64,000 nt of DNA from an uncultured Verrucomicrobiales bacterium (GCA_937928735.1 CALFVF010000019.1:1-64000), one strand, 5' to 3'. Positions 26,788 through 36,384 are shown, counted from the stretch's first letter. The notes: a model not told the origin generated them from the letters alone. A program made the numbers and translations.

Positions 26788-28611
26788 TTAAGACACTGTG
26801 GATGGATAACTCTCAATTGCCTTTACCGTCACTTCTTCTCCTAAGTAGGTGACTGTGTCTCCGATGGCAGCTCCTGTCAGAGTCTGACCAAATTCAGATA
26901 GATAAGAAAGAATCGCTTTCTCAGCATCTGAATCCCAAGCTCCAAGTAGCGTCACTTTCGTCTCTCCAGAGGCACCTTCGAGAGTCACTACAGTCCCCAT
27001 ACTCGCCACTGCTGTGTCTGCTTCCTTAAAGTCTGTGCCCTGAGTGCGTGAGATCTTTTTCTCTAGATCGGCTTTCTGGCGCATCAGTACTTTCTGCTGA
27101 TCTTTCGCCGCATGGTATTCAAAGTTTTCTCTCAAATCACCATATGACTTCGCGATTTTAATATCTTCTCTGTTTTGAGGTATTTTCTCCAGAGAGAGGA
27201 CTTTGAGTTCTTCTTTAAGGCGCTCAATACTCTGCCAAGAAGACACATAAGTTTCCTCCTTGTCCTCTGCTTCTCCCTCTACGAGATCTTGTGTATTTGG
27301 CGCTATTTTAATCACTCTTGCCATCAAAGATTTCCTGTCTAATTCAGGAAAGACTTGCCCCTGCATGAGGCGGCGGCCAAAGCTACGTGCATCCCCCGGA
27401 TCCGCATCACGCAACATATCAGCGATCAATTCCTTATCCTCCATAAAGTAGGACTGCAAACGAGAGCTCTTGCGAGGCCCATCATCCATAGCATCTCTTT
27501 CGAGGAGATTTAAAATCGCGATACCCACTTCACTGCTAAAGACTGGTGCTGCGAGTTTCTTGCGTTCTCTACAAACCCACAAGAGCGAATCTGCTCCCAG
27601 AGTGCGCCCTGCAATACGGTGGTTGAGAAATTCTAGAAGTTTTTCACTCTCTTTTTTCTCGCAGAACAATTTTGCGATTTCAGCTAAGCCTCGAGGGCCG
27701 ACTTCATCAAAGATATCGAGTAGTTCCTCCACCCAGCTATCACCAAAGGCTTCTGGAAACACCTCAAAGATAAAGCGTTGGCGACTCGCTGACAGGCCAC
27801 TGAGTTCAGAACCTAAGCGCTTGCTCTCTTTGGTCACAATGTCAGAGAGGCGCGTTGCTGAAGGAGCAAGTTCCATGCCCTCTACATTGGCGATGATTTC
27901 ATCTCGGCTGACTAAGAAGTCGAGCGCGTGTCCAAGGTTAAGCTTCATGGCCTTTCGGCAATCTGTCTCGATTTCGGCAACTAATTTCTCTAGCTGATCC
28001 TGCTTCCCTTCAAAGTGGCCTACATCCTTGAGGATGGCTTCGAGAGCTTTTGACTTCGAGCGGAAATCGCGTGCATTTTCAAAATCCAAAACAAGCGACT
28101 CGGTGGGAGAAAGATCTTGGTCGCGCAGCACGAGTGGGTCTGTGCGCTTTGTGGGGACAACGGCAACTCGAGTGGCACGTAGCTCACGCTTCGCGCCTTC
28201 CCACCATTTTTTGTATTTTTCAGCGGCAATAACAGAACCCGAAAGCTCACGCTCAAGAGCGTCTAATTTCATGCTGCCACCATGACTCGTGAGAGTGCGC
28301 TTCACCAGCTCCACTGGATCTTCTGTTGCGAGACGCTCTAGTTCATCCATCGCCTGAAGCTTCTGAGCACTAAAGTGATCTGGACTGAGAACTTCTGTTT
28401 TCTGAATCGCAAACTTCAGCCCCATTTCTTGGTTACGGCTTTTTTCAAAGTCGATTACGATTTTACCACCTGCTAAATCCCAACTAAGGATCTTACCAGC
28501 CCCCCAATTTTTGTGCAGACAAAAATTTCCAGGAGAAATCTGGGTCAATCTCTCTCCCACTGCTTCATTAATTCGGCCGGCTTCTACAAGTTTCGCAACG
28601 TCAGGATGCAT
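26788..28611 (-). CDS. large GreA-domain protein
   Basis: 607 residues, about four times a normal GreA. Residues ~1-450 are a long, mostly helical region without a recognised domain. Residues ~455-535 match the GreA coiled coil (IAKSYGDLRENFEYHAAKDQ, the GDLxENxEYxxAK signature with the acidic tip), and 540-607 look like the FKBP-like GreA C-terminal domain. GreA factors insert the coiled coil into the RNA polymerase secondary channel and promote cleavage of backtracked RNA. Long GreA-domain proteins are known in Verrucomicrobiota; what the N-terminal region adds is unknown. It is a monocistronic gene between eno and trxA. Confidence 0.85.
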   Translation of the reverse strand: MHPDVAKLVEAGRINEAVGERLTQISPGNFCLHKNWGAGKILSWDLAGGKIVIDFEKSRNQEMGLKFAIQKTEVLSPDHFSAQKLQAMDELERLATEDPVELVKRTLTSHGGSMKLDALERELSGSVIAAEKYKKWWEGAKRELRATRVAVVPTKRTDPLVLRDQDLSPTESLVLDFENARDFRSKSKALEAILKDVGHFEGKQDQLEKLVAEIETDCRKAMKLNLGHALDFLVSRDEIIANVEGMELAPSATRLSDIVTKESKRLGSELSGLSASRQRFIFEVFPEAFGDSWVEELLDIFDEVGPRGLAEIAKLFCEKKESEKLLEFLNHRIAGRTLGADSLLWVCRERKKLAAPVFSSEVGIAILNLLERDAMDDGPRKSSRLQSYFMEDKELIADMLRDADPGDARSFGRRLMQGQVFPELDRKSLMARVIKIAPNTQDLVEGEAEDKEETYVSSWQSIERLKEELKVLSLEKIPQNREDIKIAKSYGDLRENFEYHAAKDQQKVLMRQKADLEKKISRTQGTDFKEADTAVASMGTVVTLEGASGETKVTLLGAWDSDAEKAILSYLSEFGQTLTGAAIGDTVTYLGEEVTVKAIESYPSTVS

Positions 28612-28672
28612 GCTGCGAGCATGGGAAGCAGTCTGAAAAATTGCAACACTTTCCCGTGCTTTTTACTGAGTT

Positions 28673-28699
28673 ATACCAGATTGGTTTTTAAGATGGCAT
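28673..28699 (+). repeat. solo right-end of the intergenic element family (degenerate)
   Basis: ATACCAGATTGG followed by a T-run and AAGATGGCAT matches the right end of copy C at about 21 of 27 positions. It lies in the ~250-bp gap between the GreA-like gene and trxA; nothing else is evident in that gap. Confidence 0.45.
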
Positions 28700-28801
28700 G
28701 AGTCTAAGATCTAACACGAATCTTTCTAGCGGAGTAAAACCTAATCTCCATTCAAGAAACTAGTCACATGTCTCATCCATTTAACACCTTGTTGAGTACA
28801 C

Positions 28802-28832
28802 AAAAAAACTCTCAGCTGAGACCAACTGAGAG
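28802..28832 (-). terminator. trxA terminator
   Basis: CTCTCAG and CTGAGAG form a 7-bp stem about 30 bp after the thioredoxin stop, followed by seven U residues in the minus-strand transcript: a standard intrinsic terminator. Confidence 0.85.
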
Positions 28833-28860
28833 CTATTATTTATCTTTTGTAGAACTCTTA

Positions 28861-29178
28861 CTATAGAGCAGAGAGCTTTTCTTTGAGCTGCTCCTTAGAA
28901 ACATTGGCTCCTACAATTTGATCTTTTACTTCTCCGTCTTTAAAGAAAAGTAAGCACGGTATAGAGCGCACTCCGTATTTTACGGCTAGTGCTTGCGCTC
29001 CATCGATTTCGACTTTGCCTACTTTTGCAGAGTCAGCCATCTCAGTGGCGAGCTCATCAATCATCGGCGAAATCATCTTGCAAGGTCCGCACCACTCAGC
29101 CCAGAAATCAACAAGTACTGGCTTGTCTGCGTTAATCACTTCAGATTCAAAATTTTCTTCATTTAAAACTAATGCCAT
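28861..29178 (-). CDS. trxA: thioredoxin
   Basis: 105 residues from ATG 29178 (MALVLNEENF); an ATG eight codons upstream gives a non-conserved extension. The active site FWAEWCGPCKM, the cis-proline in GVRSIPCLLFF and the C-terminal helix are all present. It is a cytosolic disulfide reductase, with its own terminator downstream. Confidence 0.97.
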   Translation of the reverse strand: MALVLNEENFESEVINADKPVLVDFWAEWCGPCKMISPMIDELATEMADSAKVGKVEIDGAQALAVKYGVRSIPCLLFFKDGEVKDQIVGANVSKEQLKEKLSAL

Positions 29179-29311
29179 GCCAGAACTATGCCTTTTATTC
29201 ATAAAACGTCAAGAGCTGCTCGAAGAAAACCTCAAAGCAGCTCTGTTGTACGAATCTGAATTTGAATAAAAATCCGCATTTACATTGTCTTGGTTCTACC
29301 AACCTAGGGAG

Positions 29312-29398
29312 TTAGCTCCCTGAGTCAATATTACCAATCATGATCGTGTATGCGAGAACGATACCTGCGACTATAAATAAGAGAATGGGTAATACCAT
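29312..29398 (-). CDS. possible 28-residue membrane peptide
   Basis: ATG at 29398 opens a short frame: MVLPILLFIVAGIVLAYTIM, then a polar end ENIDS-like (IGNIDSGS). It is almost entirely one membrane helix. It lies 85 bp downstream of the Pro/Ala-rich membrane protein gene on the same strand, and its stop codon is inside an inverted repeat (GGGAG/CTCCC). There is no clear ribosome site, so the call rests on the hydrophobic profile alone. Confidence 0.35.
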   Translation of the reverse strand: MVLPILLFIVAGIVLAYTIMIGNIDSGS

Positions 29399-29483
29399 AG
29401 TGATCGTGTGTTGCTAAAGTTAAAAAGTACCTTTCGGAGGCGTAATCGGGGGAAGGTGTGGAGTCATCACTTCTCGGGAGTCT

Positions 29484-30320
29484 TTAAAAGAGCTCCCCCA
29501 TCAAATCGAGTCCTTTTTCCTCAACCCAGTCACTCAAATGGCTGAATTGAACACCAAGGACAATCAACGCCACAAAGAAAGCTGCGACAGCTAGCACGCC
29601 TGCAAACTTCTCTTCGCCGCGTGTACTGTCATCGTGAACTGTCTGAATGGTTGCGGCCTGTCCGCCTCCCAGTGGCTGTGTGAGCTGCTGGGTCTGCTGT
29701 AGTTGGACTGTAGCTTGTGGCAGTGGCTGGCTTGAAGAGCCAGGTTGATTGAGCGGCTGAGTCGCCAGTGGCACTGTCGCTGGAGCCCCTGTACTACCAC
29801 CAAGTGGTATCGTTGGGGCGGCAGTCGCTGGGCGAGGTGAAGATGGTGGCGCACCGAGTGGCACTGTCGAAGGTGGCGCACTCTCGGCTTTCAGAGTCAC
29901 TCGCATGGTCTCGGCCTTCAGAGGCACTGCTGAGGTCACATCGGGAAGGTCGACGTTGACATTAGAAAGCGGAATTCTCGTTGTTTTTTCACTTGGCTCG
30001 AGAGGTGCTGTTCTTGGCTTTGAAGATGGGGCGGGCGCTGGTGCTGCGGCACTTGGCGTAGGTGCGGGAGCGGGCGCTGGTGCTGCACTCGGTGCCGGCG
30101 CTGGTGCCGGTGCCGGTGCTGCACTCGGTGCTGGGGCTGGTGCGGGCGCTGCACTCGGAGGGGCTGGTGCGGGCGCTGGCACATCGTTTTTCACACCTCC
30201 TGGTGTTGCCTTGAGTGTCACACGAACAGTTTCCTTACGTAGAGGTACGGCAGACGTCTTTTTGAGAGGCTGAGTCTTTAAAGGCTGGGTCTTTGGGGTG
30301 TCTGGATCGTTATCACTCAT
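29484..30320 (-). CDS. Pro/Ala-rich membrane-anchored protein of unknown function
   Basis: 278 residues. It opens with TQPLK repeats, then has two similar blocks (AVPLRKETVRVTLKA and AVPLKAETMRVTLKA) separated by a long PAPAPAP low-complexity linker, then Thr/Gln-rich TVPL/TQPL sequence. One membrane helix lies near the end (FAGVLAVAAFFVALIVLGVQ) followed by a short acidic tail. Tail-anchored topology suggests a large disordered cytoplasmic region. No enzyme motif is seen. Similar TQPL/VPL proteins occur in Verrucomicrobiota with unknown role. Confidence 0.75.
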   Translation of the reverse strand: MSDNDPDTPKTQPLKTQPLKKTSAVPLRKETVRVTLKATPGGVKNDVPAPAPAPPSAAPAPAPAPSAAPAPAPAPAPSAAPAPAPAPTPSAAAPAPAPSSKPRTAPLEPSEKTTRIPLSNVNVDLPDVTSAVPLKAETMRVTLKAESAPPSTVPLGAPPSSPRPATAAPTIPLGGSTGAPATVPLATQPLNQPGSSSQPLPQATVQLQQTQQLTQPLGGGQAATIQTVHDDSTRGEEKFAGVLAVAAFFVALIVLGVQFSHLSDWVEEKGLDLMGELF

Positions 30321-30503
30321 AAGGACTAATTATACGGACTAATTTAAAAATAAAACTGAGTCGTGAATCATATTCATTCACGTGCGTTAGCCTAGTTGTA
30401 ACCCAGTTCTACCCCCCTCTGTCAAACCTACATGCACTTTTTTTACTCAATTCTGGTAGGTTCATTGACAAATCCTCTCACTTTCTAGAGTTTTGAAGCC
30501 CTC

Positions 30504-31232
30504 ATGAGCAGCTCTCACCCAGTGTTTGGCACCTTTTCTCGCCCGCAGATTGTTGGTTCTATCAGCTCTCTGGAGCAATTACCTCCAGCGGAGCTCCTTT
30601 CTGAAGAATGCGATATTGTCGAATTTCGCCTCGATGCTCTCCTTCAAGAAACATCCAGCGAACTCAATCGCTGTATGGAGGACATTGCCCAGCACCTACC
30701 AGTTCTCATCACCGCACGCGCTATCTCAGAGGGTGGAGCTCAGGAGCTCTCTACTGACCAACGCAGTGCTTTACTAAGAAAGTTCGCCACACACGCTAGT
30801 CTCTTTGATATCGAAATCGCCTCAATGACTACAATGCGTGCTATCCAAGACGAACTAAAGTCCCAAGGCCTTCTTTCTGTGCTCTCTGCTCATAATTTCC
30901 AACAAACGCCAGCTCCCAGCGTGATCCGTGAGCTCATTGGTAAAGCTGAGCTCAATAAGGCTGATATTGCGAAGTTTGCGGTCTTTCACAATTCGCTAGC
31001 TGATCTCCACTCGACAGCCCATCTTATGCAAGATTGCTTCCCTCTCCCCGTTTCTGTGATGGGTATGGGAGACCTTGCCCCTGTCTCACGAGTGCTATAC
31101 GCCCAGCTCGGTTCTGTTCTCAACTACGGCTATATTGGCACTCAAGCGACAGCTCCTGGTCAGTGGCCGGCTAGATTACTCAAAGAGGCTCTACTTCATT
31201 CGACAAGCCTAGTGGACGAGCAGCCTTCTTAA
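30504..31232 (+). CDS. aroD: type I 3-dehydroquinate dehydratase
   Basis: 242 residues. The type I (Schiff-base) signature is complete: VEFRLDAL, the catalytic His in LSAHNF, the Schiff-base Lys in IAKFAV, and MGMGDLAPVSR near the end. It dehydrates 3-dehydroquinate to 3-dehydroshikimate, step three of the shikimate pathway. The next gene starts 48 bp later on the same strand. Confidence 0.93.
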   Translation: MSSSHPVFGTFSRPQIVGSISSLEQLPPAELLSEECDIVEFRLDALLQETSSELNRCMEDIAQHLPVLITARAISEGGAQELSTDQRSALLRKFATHASLFDIEIASMTTMRAIQDELKSQGLLSVLSAHNFQQTPAPSVIRELIGKAELNKADIAKFAVFHNSLADLHSTAHLMQDCFPLPVSVMGMGDLAPVSRVLYAQLGSVLNYGYIGTQATAPGQWPARLLKEALLHSTSLVDEQPS

Positions 31233-31280
31233 TCAGCTGTTTTCGCGCGACTTTTCTTCCACGACCTTTCATTACTTTTC

Positions 31281-32609
31281 ATGACTAAGCGAACGATCAC
31301 TCAACTCAAAGCAGATGCTTGCGAGACACCTCTGAGCTCTGAGCTCGATGTGCAAGTGCAGCACATTATCCAGAAGACCACTAAGAGTGGCAAGCCCTAC
31401 AAAGAGCTGATCCTCACGGACAGCAGTGATCAGTTCACTCTGAAACTCTGGGAGAATACACCTCAGTTTAACACTGTGGATACGCTCCCTGAGCACGCTT
31501 CTCTTAGACTCCATGGTGACTGGACCCAAAACCAATACGGCATTGAGGGTGTTCGCTGGGATTTTCGTGAGCTCTCTGCGGAGGAATTAGCAGAGTTTCT
31601 TACCGGTGACTCTCAGACAGCACAACGCCAGGCTAAGGACTGGTCAGATATTCTCCAGATGACATCCCAGATTCTCGACCCGAGGCTACATGCTATCTGC
31701 CAAGTTTTCATTCAGGAATATGGCGATAAATTCCGCAGAACAGCTGCTGCGAGAAAGAATCACCACGCAAGGCGAGGTGGCATCATCGAGCATGTGGCAC
31801 AAATGATGCGCTGCGCACACGCAATATGTAGCGTCTACCCTAAGCTCAATAAAGACCTTCTCACTGCTGGAGTACTCTTCCACGACTGCGGGAAACTCTG
31901 GGAGAATACCTACCCTGAGACGGGCTTTACACAGAGCTATCAGATACATGGAGAGATGTTAGGTCACATTCCCTTAGGCATAGAACTCACCAATAAACTC
32001 TGGCAAAAACTCCTCGACTCAGAAACGGCGAGCTCATGGAGCACCCTCCAGCCGAGTAATGAAGATGTTCGCCTCCACCTTCTCCACCTGATCGCCAGCC
32101 ACCATGGCAGCTATGAATTCGGCTCACCGACTCTGCCACGCACTCCAGAGGCTCAAGCTCTGCACCACATTGATAACTTAGATGCCAAATACGAGATGTA
32201 TGAGCAGGGCTATCGCCGTGGCCAAGAACTCGCACCCAATATTGTTGAGCGCCAATTTCCCCTACCCGCTAATCTGATTCGCCCTCTCACTTCTTTTCAG
32301 GAGACGGCTATGACTGATAAACATACACCCCAAGAACAGCAAATAGTGACAGCTACGAAAGAAGAGATAGCTCCAATCTCAACTCCAGTCTCAGTTAGCC
32401 CGAAGAACCCACAAAGCTCTCAAAGCTCTCAAAGCATCACCCCTCCAATCCAGAAGACCCAAGAGCACCCCGCACCTGCTCCTGACACGTCTGCGGCACC
32501 AACGTCTGCGTCACCATCCAATCTGGCGAAAGCTCCGAGTCAGCCTGCCCACACAGACACTCAGGAAGATGAGAACGCAGGGCATTTCTTTGAGAACGAA
32601 CTCTTTTAA
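31281..32609 (+). CDS. HD-domain 3'-5' exoribonuclease, YhaM-like
   Basis: 442 residues. An OB-fold nucleic-acid-binding domain (residues ~15-90, including KELILTDSSDQFTLKLW) is followed by an HD phosphohydrolase domain: HHARRGGIIEHVAQM, then FHDCGKLWE (HD pair), SHHGSYEFGSP and a later Asp in HIDNLDAKYEMYE. This OB-plus-HD order is that of YhaM/CbfI 3'-5' exonucleases. After residue ~345 the protein ends in ~95 residues of disordered Ser/Pro/Gln/Ala-rich sequence and an acidic end, an extension I do not associate with the family. Confidence 0.8.
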   Translation: MTKRTITQLKADACETPLSSELDVQVQHIIQKTTKSGKPYKELILTDSSDQFTLKLWENTPQFNTVDTLPEHASLRLHGDWTQNQYGIEGVRWDFRELSAEELAEFLTGDSQTAQRQAKDWSDILQMTSQILDPRLHAICQVFIQEYGDKFRRTAAARKNHHARRGGIIEHVAQMMRCAHAICSVYPKLNKDLLTAGVLFHDCGKLWENTYPETGFTQSYQIHGEMLGHIPLGIELTNKLWQKLLDSETASSWSTLQPSNEDVRLHLLHLIASHHGSYEFGSPTLPRTPEAQALHHIDNLDAKYEMYEQGYRRGQELAPNIVERQFPLPANLIRPLTSFQETAMTDKHTPQEQQIVTATKEEIAPISTPVSVSPKNPQSSQSSQSITPPIQKTQEHPAPAPDTSAAPTSASPSNLAKAPSQPAHTDTQEDENAGHFFENELF

Positions 32610-32699
32610 GCGAGCTTTATCAAGTGGCCTGTGCAAATTCCTGTGCGCAAATCAACACTCTAACACCTTCCAAGCTAATTACTTATAATTCACTAAGAG

Positions 32700-33866
32700 T
32701 TAACAACAATCTGTGCCCTCAGCACAAGAAGATTGTTCCGTGGTCTTGGCATAGTCCATCCCTTTGGTCTCTCTGGGTGAGCGCTCGCGCGCGCCATCAC
32801 AGCACTCGTAGCTCTCAGCTTGGCTCTGAGGAATCTCTGTGAGTGGATCAATGAACTCAAAGCTACCAGCGTAGGGTGACTTCTTGTAGATTTCATAGGT
32901 TTTCTCACACACAGCATAGCGCTTACCGCGCTCCATGGCATGCCCGTCATCATCGAGAACCTTTTTAAATGGCCCTTTATAAATCACGGCTTGATTTCTC
33001 TCGAGACACTCTCCTTCCTTCCCCTTCCAGGCGCGCACCGTCACACTGCGAAACTCAATGCCCTCGACTGTCTGCCACGGCTCTGTCTCAAATTTCACAT
33101 ACTCGACTCCGTAAAAGCCAGCATCCTCAAAGGCCTGCAAGAAGGCCTGCTCAGTCATTGCTCCCGAAATACAGCCACTCCAGAGATGCGCGTCATTTTG
33201 CAAGTGCTCTGGCACTTCTTCATCAGCGACAATGTCTGAGATCACAGCGCGACCTCCACGCTTTAGAACTCTGTAAATTTCTTCAAATAGCTGCGGTTTC
33301 TCAGCTGAACTCACTAGATTGAGCACGCAGTTAGAGACGACAACATCCACACTACCTGTCTCCACGAGAGGTTTCTGCTGCTTAAAGGTAGAAATCGTCT
33401 CATCCAGAGCCATCCAGTCATTGACTTCGCCCACTGGCGATTCTGCGAGATGTTTCTCTAAAATCCGTAAATCCAGTGCGAGATCTTGTATTCTGCCTTT
33501 TCTAAATTCGACATTACTAAAGCCAATCGCATCGGCAACTATCGGTGCATTACGCTCAGCGACTTCTAGCATGTCGTCTGTCATATCCACGCCAATCACC
33601 TTACCACTCTCTCCAACAACTTGGGAGGCGATGAAACAGATCTTGCCGGTTCCACTTCCTAGATCCAGTACCACATCTCCCTTCTCCACCCAGCGTGAAG
33701 GATCACCACAGCCGTAATCTTTCTCAATCACCTCTTGGGGGATCACCTTCAAAAACTGGGGATCATAATCCACCGGGCAGCACAGAGCCGCTTCTTGTAC
33801 TGCTGCTGCATCTGCATAGCGATTTTTTACTGATGATTCTACCTTCATATCTGTTCTTGCATTCAT
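32700..33866 (-). CDS. arsM: arsenite S-adenosylmethionine methyltransferase
   Basis: 388 residues. The SAM-binding fold has VLDLGSGTGKICF, and the ArsM hallmarks are present: ALCCPVDYDPQFL near the start, VSNCVLNLV, and WSGCISGAMTE, carrying the cysteines that bind As(III). The C-terminal part adds further Cys pairs (YECCDG and a terminal CC). ArsM methylates arsenite to mono-, di- and trimethyl species. No arsR, arsB or arsC lies beside it, so it is a stand-alone arsenic gene here, convergent with the HD gene. Confidence 0.93.
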   Translation of the reverse strand: MNARTDMKVESSVKNRYADAAAVQEAALCCPVDYDPQFLKVIPQEVIEKDYGCGDPSRWVEKGDVVLDLGSGTGKICFIASQVVGESGKVIGVDMTDDMLEVAERNAPIVADAIGFSNVEFRKGRIQDLALDLRILEKHLAESPVGEVNDWMALDETISTFKQQKPLVETGSVDVVVSNCVLNLVSSAEKPQLFEEIYRVLKRGGRAVISDIVADEEVPEHLQNDAHLWSGCISGAMTEQAFLQAFEDAGFYGVEYVKFETEPWQTVEGIEFRSVTVRAWKGKEGECLERNQAVIYKGPFKKVLDDDGHAMERGKRYAVCEKTYEIYKKSPYAGSFEFIDPLTEIPQSQAESYECCDGARERSPRETKGMDYAKTTEQSSCAEGTDCC

Positions 33867-33940
33867 TGCTTAGAGGGTGCGAATGATGGATTATTCCTAG
33901 AGAAGGTCGACATTTTTTCTTTCTTATTTAATCTCTATTT

Positions 33941-35065
33941 ATGGTTCAGGAGCTCTTACAAACACTCATTGCGATTCCTAGCGTCAATCCAGATTCCACA
34001 CCGGGCACAACTCAGGTCGGGGAGCTGCGACTCGCCAAGTGGCTCGACACCTACATGAGTGATTTAGGATTTCACTGTACTCTCGAAGAAGTGAAGCCCG
34101 GACGGCCTAACCTGATCTGTCGTAGCCCAGGTAGTGACTTGCGACCTCGTATATTCTTAGGCCCTCACCTAGACACTGTCGGAGTAGCTGGGATGAGTAT
34201 TGATCCCTTTGGTGGTGAAATTCGTGACGATCGAATCTGGGGACGGGGTGCTTCTGACACAAAGGGCCCAATGGCTGCGATGATCACAGCGCTCAAAAAT
34301 CGAGCCCATTTACTCAGTGAACTTCCCGTGGCTATCGACTTCGTCGCCTTTATGGCAGAAGAATCAAGCCAATGGGGGTCAAAGGACTTTGGCTCTAAAT
34401 ACGCGAAAGATTATGTCCTCGGTATCGCTGGCGAGCCGACCTCTCTGGACATCGTCTACACGACGAAAGGCTCTACTTGGATCACTGTCGAAACTAGTGG
34501 CAAGGCTGCTCACGCCTCTCAGCCAGAGCGCGGCCAAAATGCTATTCTCTCACTGACTCGTAGCCTCGATCTCATGAACCGCAAGCTCGCGGGTAAACTC
34601 GCCACATTCACCCATCCCGTTCTCGGGCACAGTACTCTTAATATTGGTACGATCCAGGGAGGCACACGGCCAAATATTGTCCCAGATTTTGCCAGTGCAG
34701 AGATCGATATTCGCTACACGCCCACTCTTCATGAATGTGGCGGCGCCCTTGATCTCACCCAGTCTTTCATCAAAGAGAACCAACTTCCCCTCAAAATCTC
34801 CGAATGCCACACAAACCCTCCCATGGAAGTCGATAACGCGCACCCAATGCTCAAGCATTTACTCTTGGCTAATCCTACAAGCCAACTAGTGGGCGCTCCT
34901 TGGTTCTCTGATGCTGCCCACCTCAATGACGCAGGCTGCCCGAGTGTCTGCATAGGGCCTGGCTCGATTGATCAAGCGCACACCAAAAATGAGTTTATCG
35001 CCATTCGTGATCTACTCGAAGGCGTGAGCTACTTCGAGAACCTCATCGACAGCTTTGCCTCTTAG
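33941..35065 (+). CDS. M20-family metallopeptidase (ArgE/DapE-like deacylase)
   Basis: 374 residues with the dinuclear zinc ligands of the family: LGPHLDT (His and Asp), WGRGASDTKG (bridging Asp), FMAEESSQWGS (catalytic and metal Glu), GEPTSLD and a late QAHTKNE (His). A dimerisation domain interrupts the catalytic one (GKAAHASQPERG onward). Members remove acyl or aminoacyl groups from amino-acid derivatives; ArgE, DapE and carboxypeptidase G2 types cannot be separated here. It is monocistronic and converges on the lipoprotein gene. Confidence 0.88.
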   Translation: MVQELLQTLIAIPSVNPDSTPGTTQVGELRLAKWLDTYMSDLGFHCTLEEVKPGRPNLICRSPGSDLRPRIFLGPHLDTVGVAGMSIDPFGGEIRDDRIWGRGASDTKGPMAAMITALKNRAHLLSELPVAIDFVAFMAEESSQWGSKDFGSKYAKDYVLGIAGEPTSLDIVYTTKGSTWITVETSGKAAHASQPERGQNAILSLTRSLDLMNRKLAGKLATFTHPVLGHSTLNIGTIQGGTRPNIVPDFASAEIDIRYTPTLHECGGALDLTQSFIKENQLPLKISECHTNPPMEVDNAHPMLKHLLLANPTSQLVGAPWFSDAAHLNDAGCPSVCIGPGSIDQAHTKNEFIAIRDLLEGVSYFENLIDSFAS

Positions 35066-35108
35066 AGTAGCTAGAATAGTAGCTAATGTTTCCCGCTCTA
35101 AATCGAGA

Positions 35109-35777
35109 TTACTCGATAGAAGGAATCTCTGGCTCAGGAGCGATAGAGGGAATTCCCCCAGACGAGTTCGCCCCAGAGGGTGGTGTCAGCTCAGGAGTCG
35201 GTGCTTCAATCGATGAAGGAGCACTATTGAGCGCAGCATCTTGAGGCGCGCCAGCAGAAGAACCCTGCAGCACATCAACAGAAACTGGTGGCTCAATGGA
35301 TGGAATCTCAGGCTCAGGCGCCACGAGGGGTACTCCATCTGGGTTTAAAGTCAAATCAGCCGCTAAAAGCTCTTGCTCAGAGCCCGTGAGCAGTACCTGC
35401 GGAGCGACCATGGCATCTGGAATGTAGCCGACTTGGCCACTTTCTGTCTGCACTTTCACATAAGATCCATCACCTCCTAGTGCCTGTAGTACAATACCTT
35501 GGGCCAAGATCGCAAATGGTTGATCGGCTCCCTTTGGCACTTCTCGAAACAATGGTGAGCTTGGCTGGAGTGTCTCAAGGACTGTTCCTTCGGCAAATAA
35601 AGCATCTGTCTCCACGCGCTGTGCCTTTAGTCGGCGCAAACCAGGTGGATCTAAAGGATTAAACCCTCCCTCCAAGGGAGCGTTTAAGCGCCCGAGGGAA
35701 GAGGTGAGAGAACCAGAGCCACAGCTAGTGAGTAGCACAGCTATTGTGGCGAGAGAAATTAGATATCTTGATCTCAT
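35109..35777 (-). CDS. lipoprotein with SH3-like domain
   Basis: 222 residues. The signal peptide ends in a lipobox (LLTSC). Residues ~55-130 resemble a bacterial SH3 domain (VLQALGGDGSYVKVQTESGQVGYIPD), a fold that binds peptidoglycan peptides or proteins. The C-terminal third is Pro/Ser/Glu-rich and contains the unit PEPEIPSIE twice, the second copy being the last residues. The stop codon sits in a perfect ATCGAG-TAAT-CTCGAT hairpin, which may help end the transcript. Confidence 0.8.
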   Translation of the reverse strand: MRSRYLISLATIAVLLTSCGSGSLTSSLGRLNAPLEGGFNPLDPPGLRRLKAQRVETDALFAEGTVLETLQPSSPLFREVPKGADQPFAILAQGIVLQALGGDGSYVKVQTESGQVGYIPDAMVAPQVLLTGSEQELLAADLTLNPDGVPLVAPEPEIPSIEPPVSVDVLQGSSAGAPQDAALNSAPSSIEAPTPELTPPSGANSSGGIPSIAPEPEIPSIE

Positions 35778-35982
35778 AAGAATATAGTCAGAACACTATG
35801 TTAGCATTCTCTGTGAGGTAGTATTTTGGAGGGTGTTTTTTTGTATTCAATAAGACTGTGTGACTACATACCAGTTTCGCTGTCTGTACTAACTCGAAAG
35901 ATTCACGACTTATTGACCCAAGTGAGCGAACAAGCAGACAACTATGCATTCGGACAAACCAACGCAATTCTCATTGTCACCT

Positions 35983-36306
35983 CTATACATAAAGCTCTTC
36001 TTCCAGCAGATCATCTCCCGCGAAGTCCAGACCTTCGACCGCCCCTGCGCTGCGAATACCCTCGAGTGTTCTTCTGCTACCTCGCTTGGTCTGAGGACCG
36101 GCGACTTTATCCTTCACCACCCCAACAACTGAGGGCGTCACCGCCGCCACACCAAGACAGAGCAGAGCGAAGGCCAATGGACGACGCGCACTCCGGTGCA
36201 TCATATCGCCTAACACCATACCAACCGCAGCTCCGATTAAGCCGGGAGCCACAGAACTGCCTTTTTCAATCCATTGATTGCCTTGAGAGGTATTTCCGTA
36301 ATCCAT
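35983..36306 (-). CDS. small membrane protein of unknown function
   Basis: 107 residues from ATG 36306 (MDYGNTSQ); a TTG nine codons upstream is possible. Two hydrophobic segments (APGLIGAAVGMVLGDMM and LAFALLCLGVAAVTPSVVGV) are separated by a basic HRSARRP, then a basic and acidic tail. I prefer it over the overlapping plus-strand frame because of the membrane profile. No family is recognised. It is divergent from the guanylyltransferase gene. Confidence 0.6.
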   Translation of the reverse strand: MDYGNTSQGNQWIEKGSSVAPGLIGAAVGMVLGDMMHRSARRPLAFALLCLGVAAVTPSVVGVVKDKVAGPQTKRGSRRTLEGIRSAGAVEGLDFAGDDLLEEELYV

Positions 36307-36384
36307 GTCTAAGACACTATAAATTCTCTCCAAAATAAAAAGTCAAATCCACTACTTTTTCTTCCCATCATAGGAGCAGCTCAT

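Noticed and set aside
35826-36338. Plus-strand 170-codon frame
   Set aside because: The minus-strand frame has two membrane helices and a plausible start; the plus-strand product is low-complexity.
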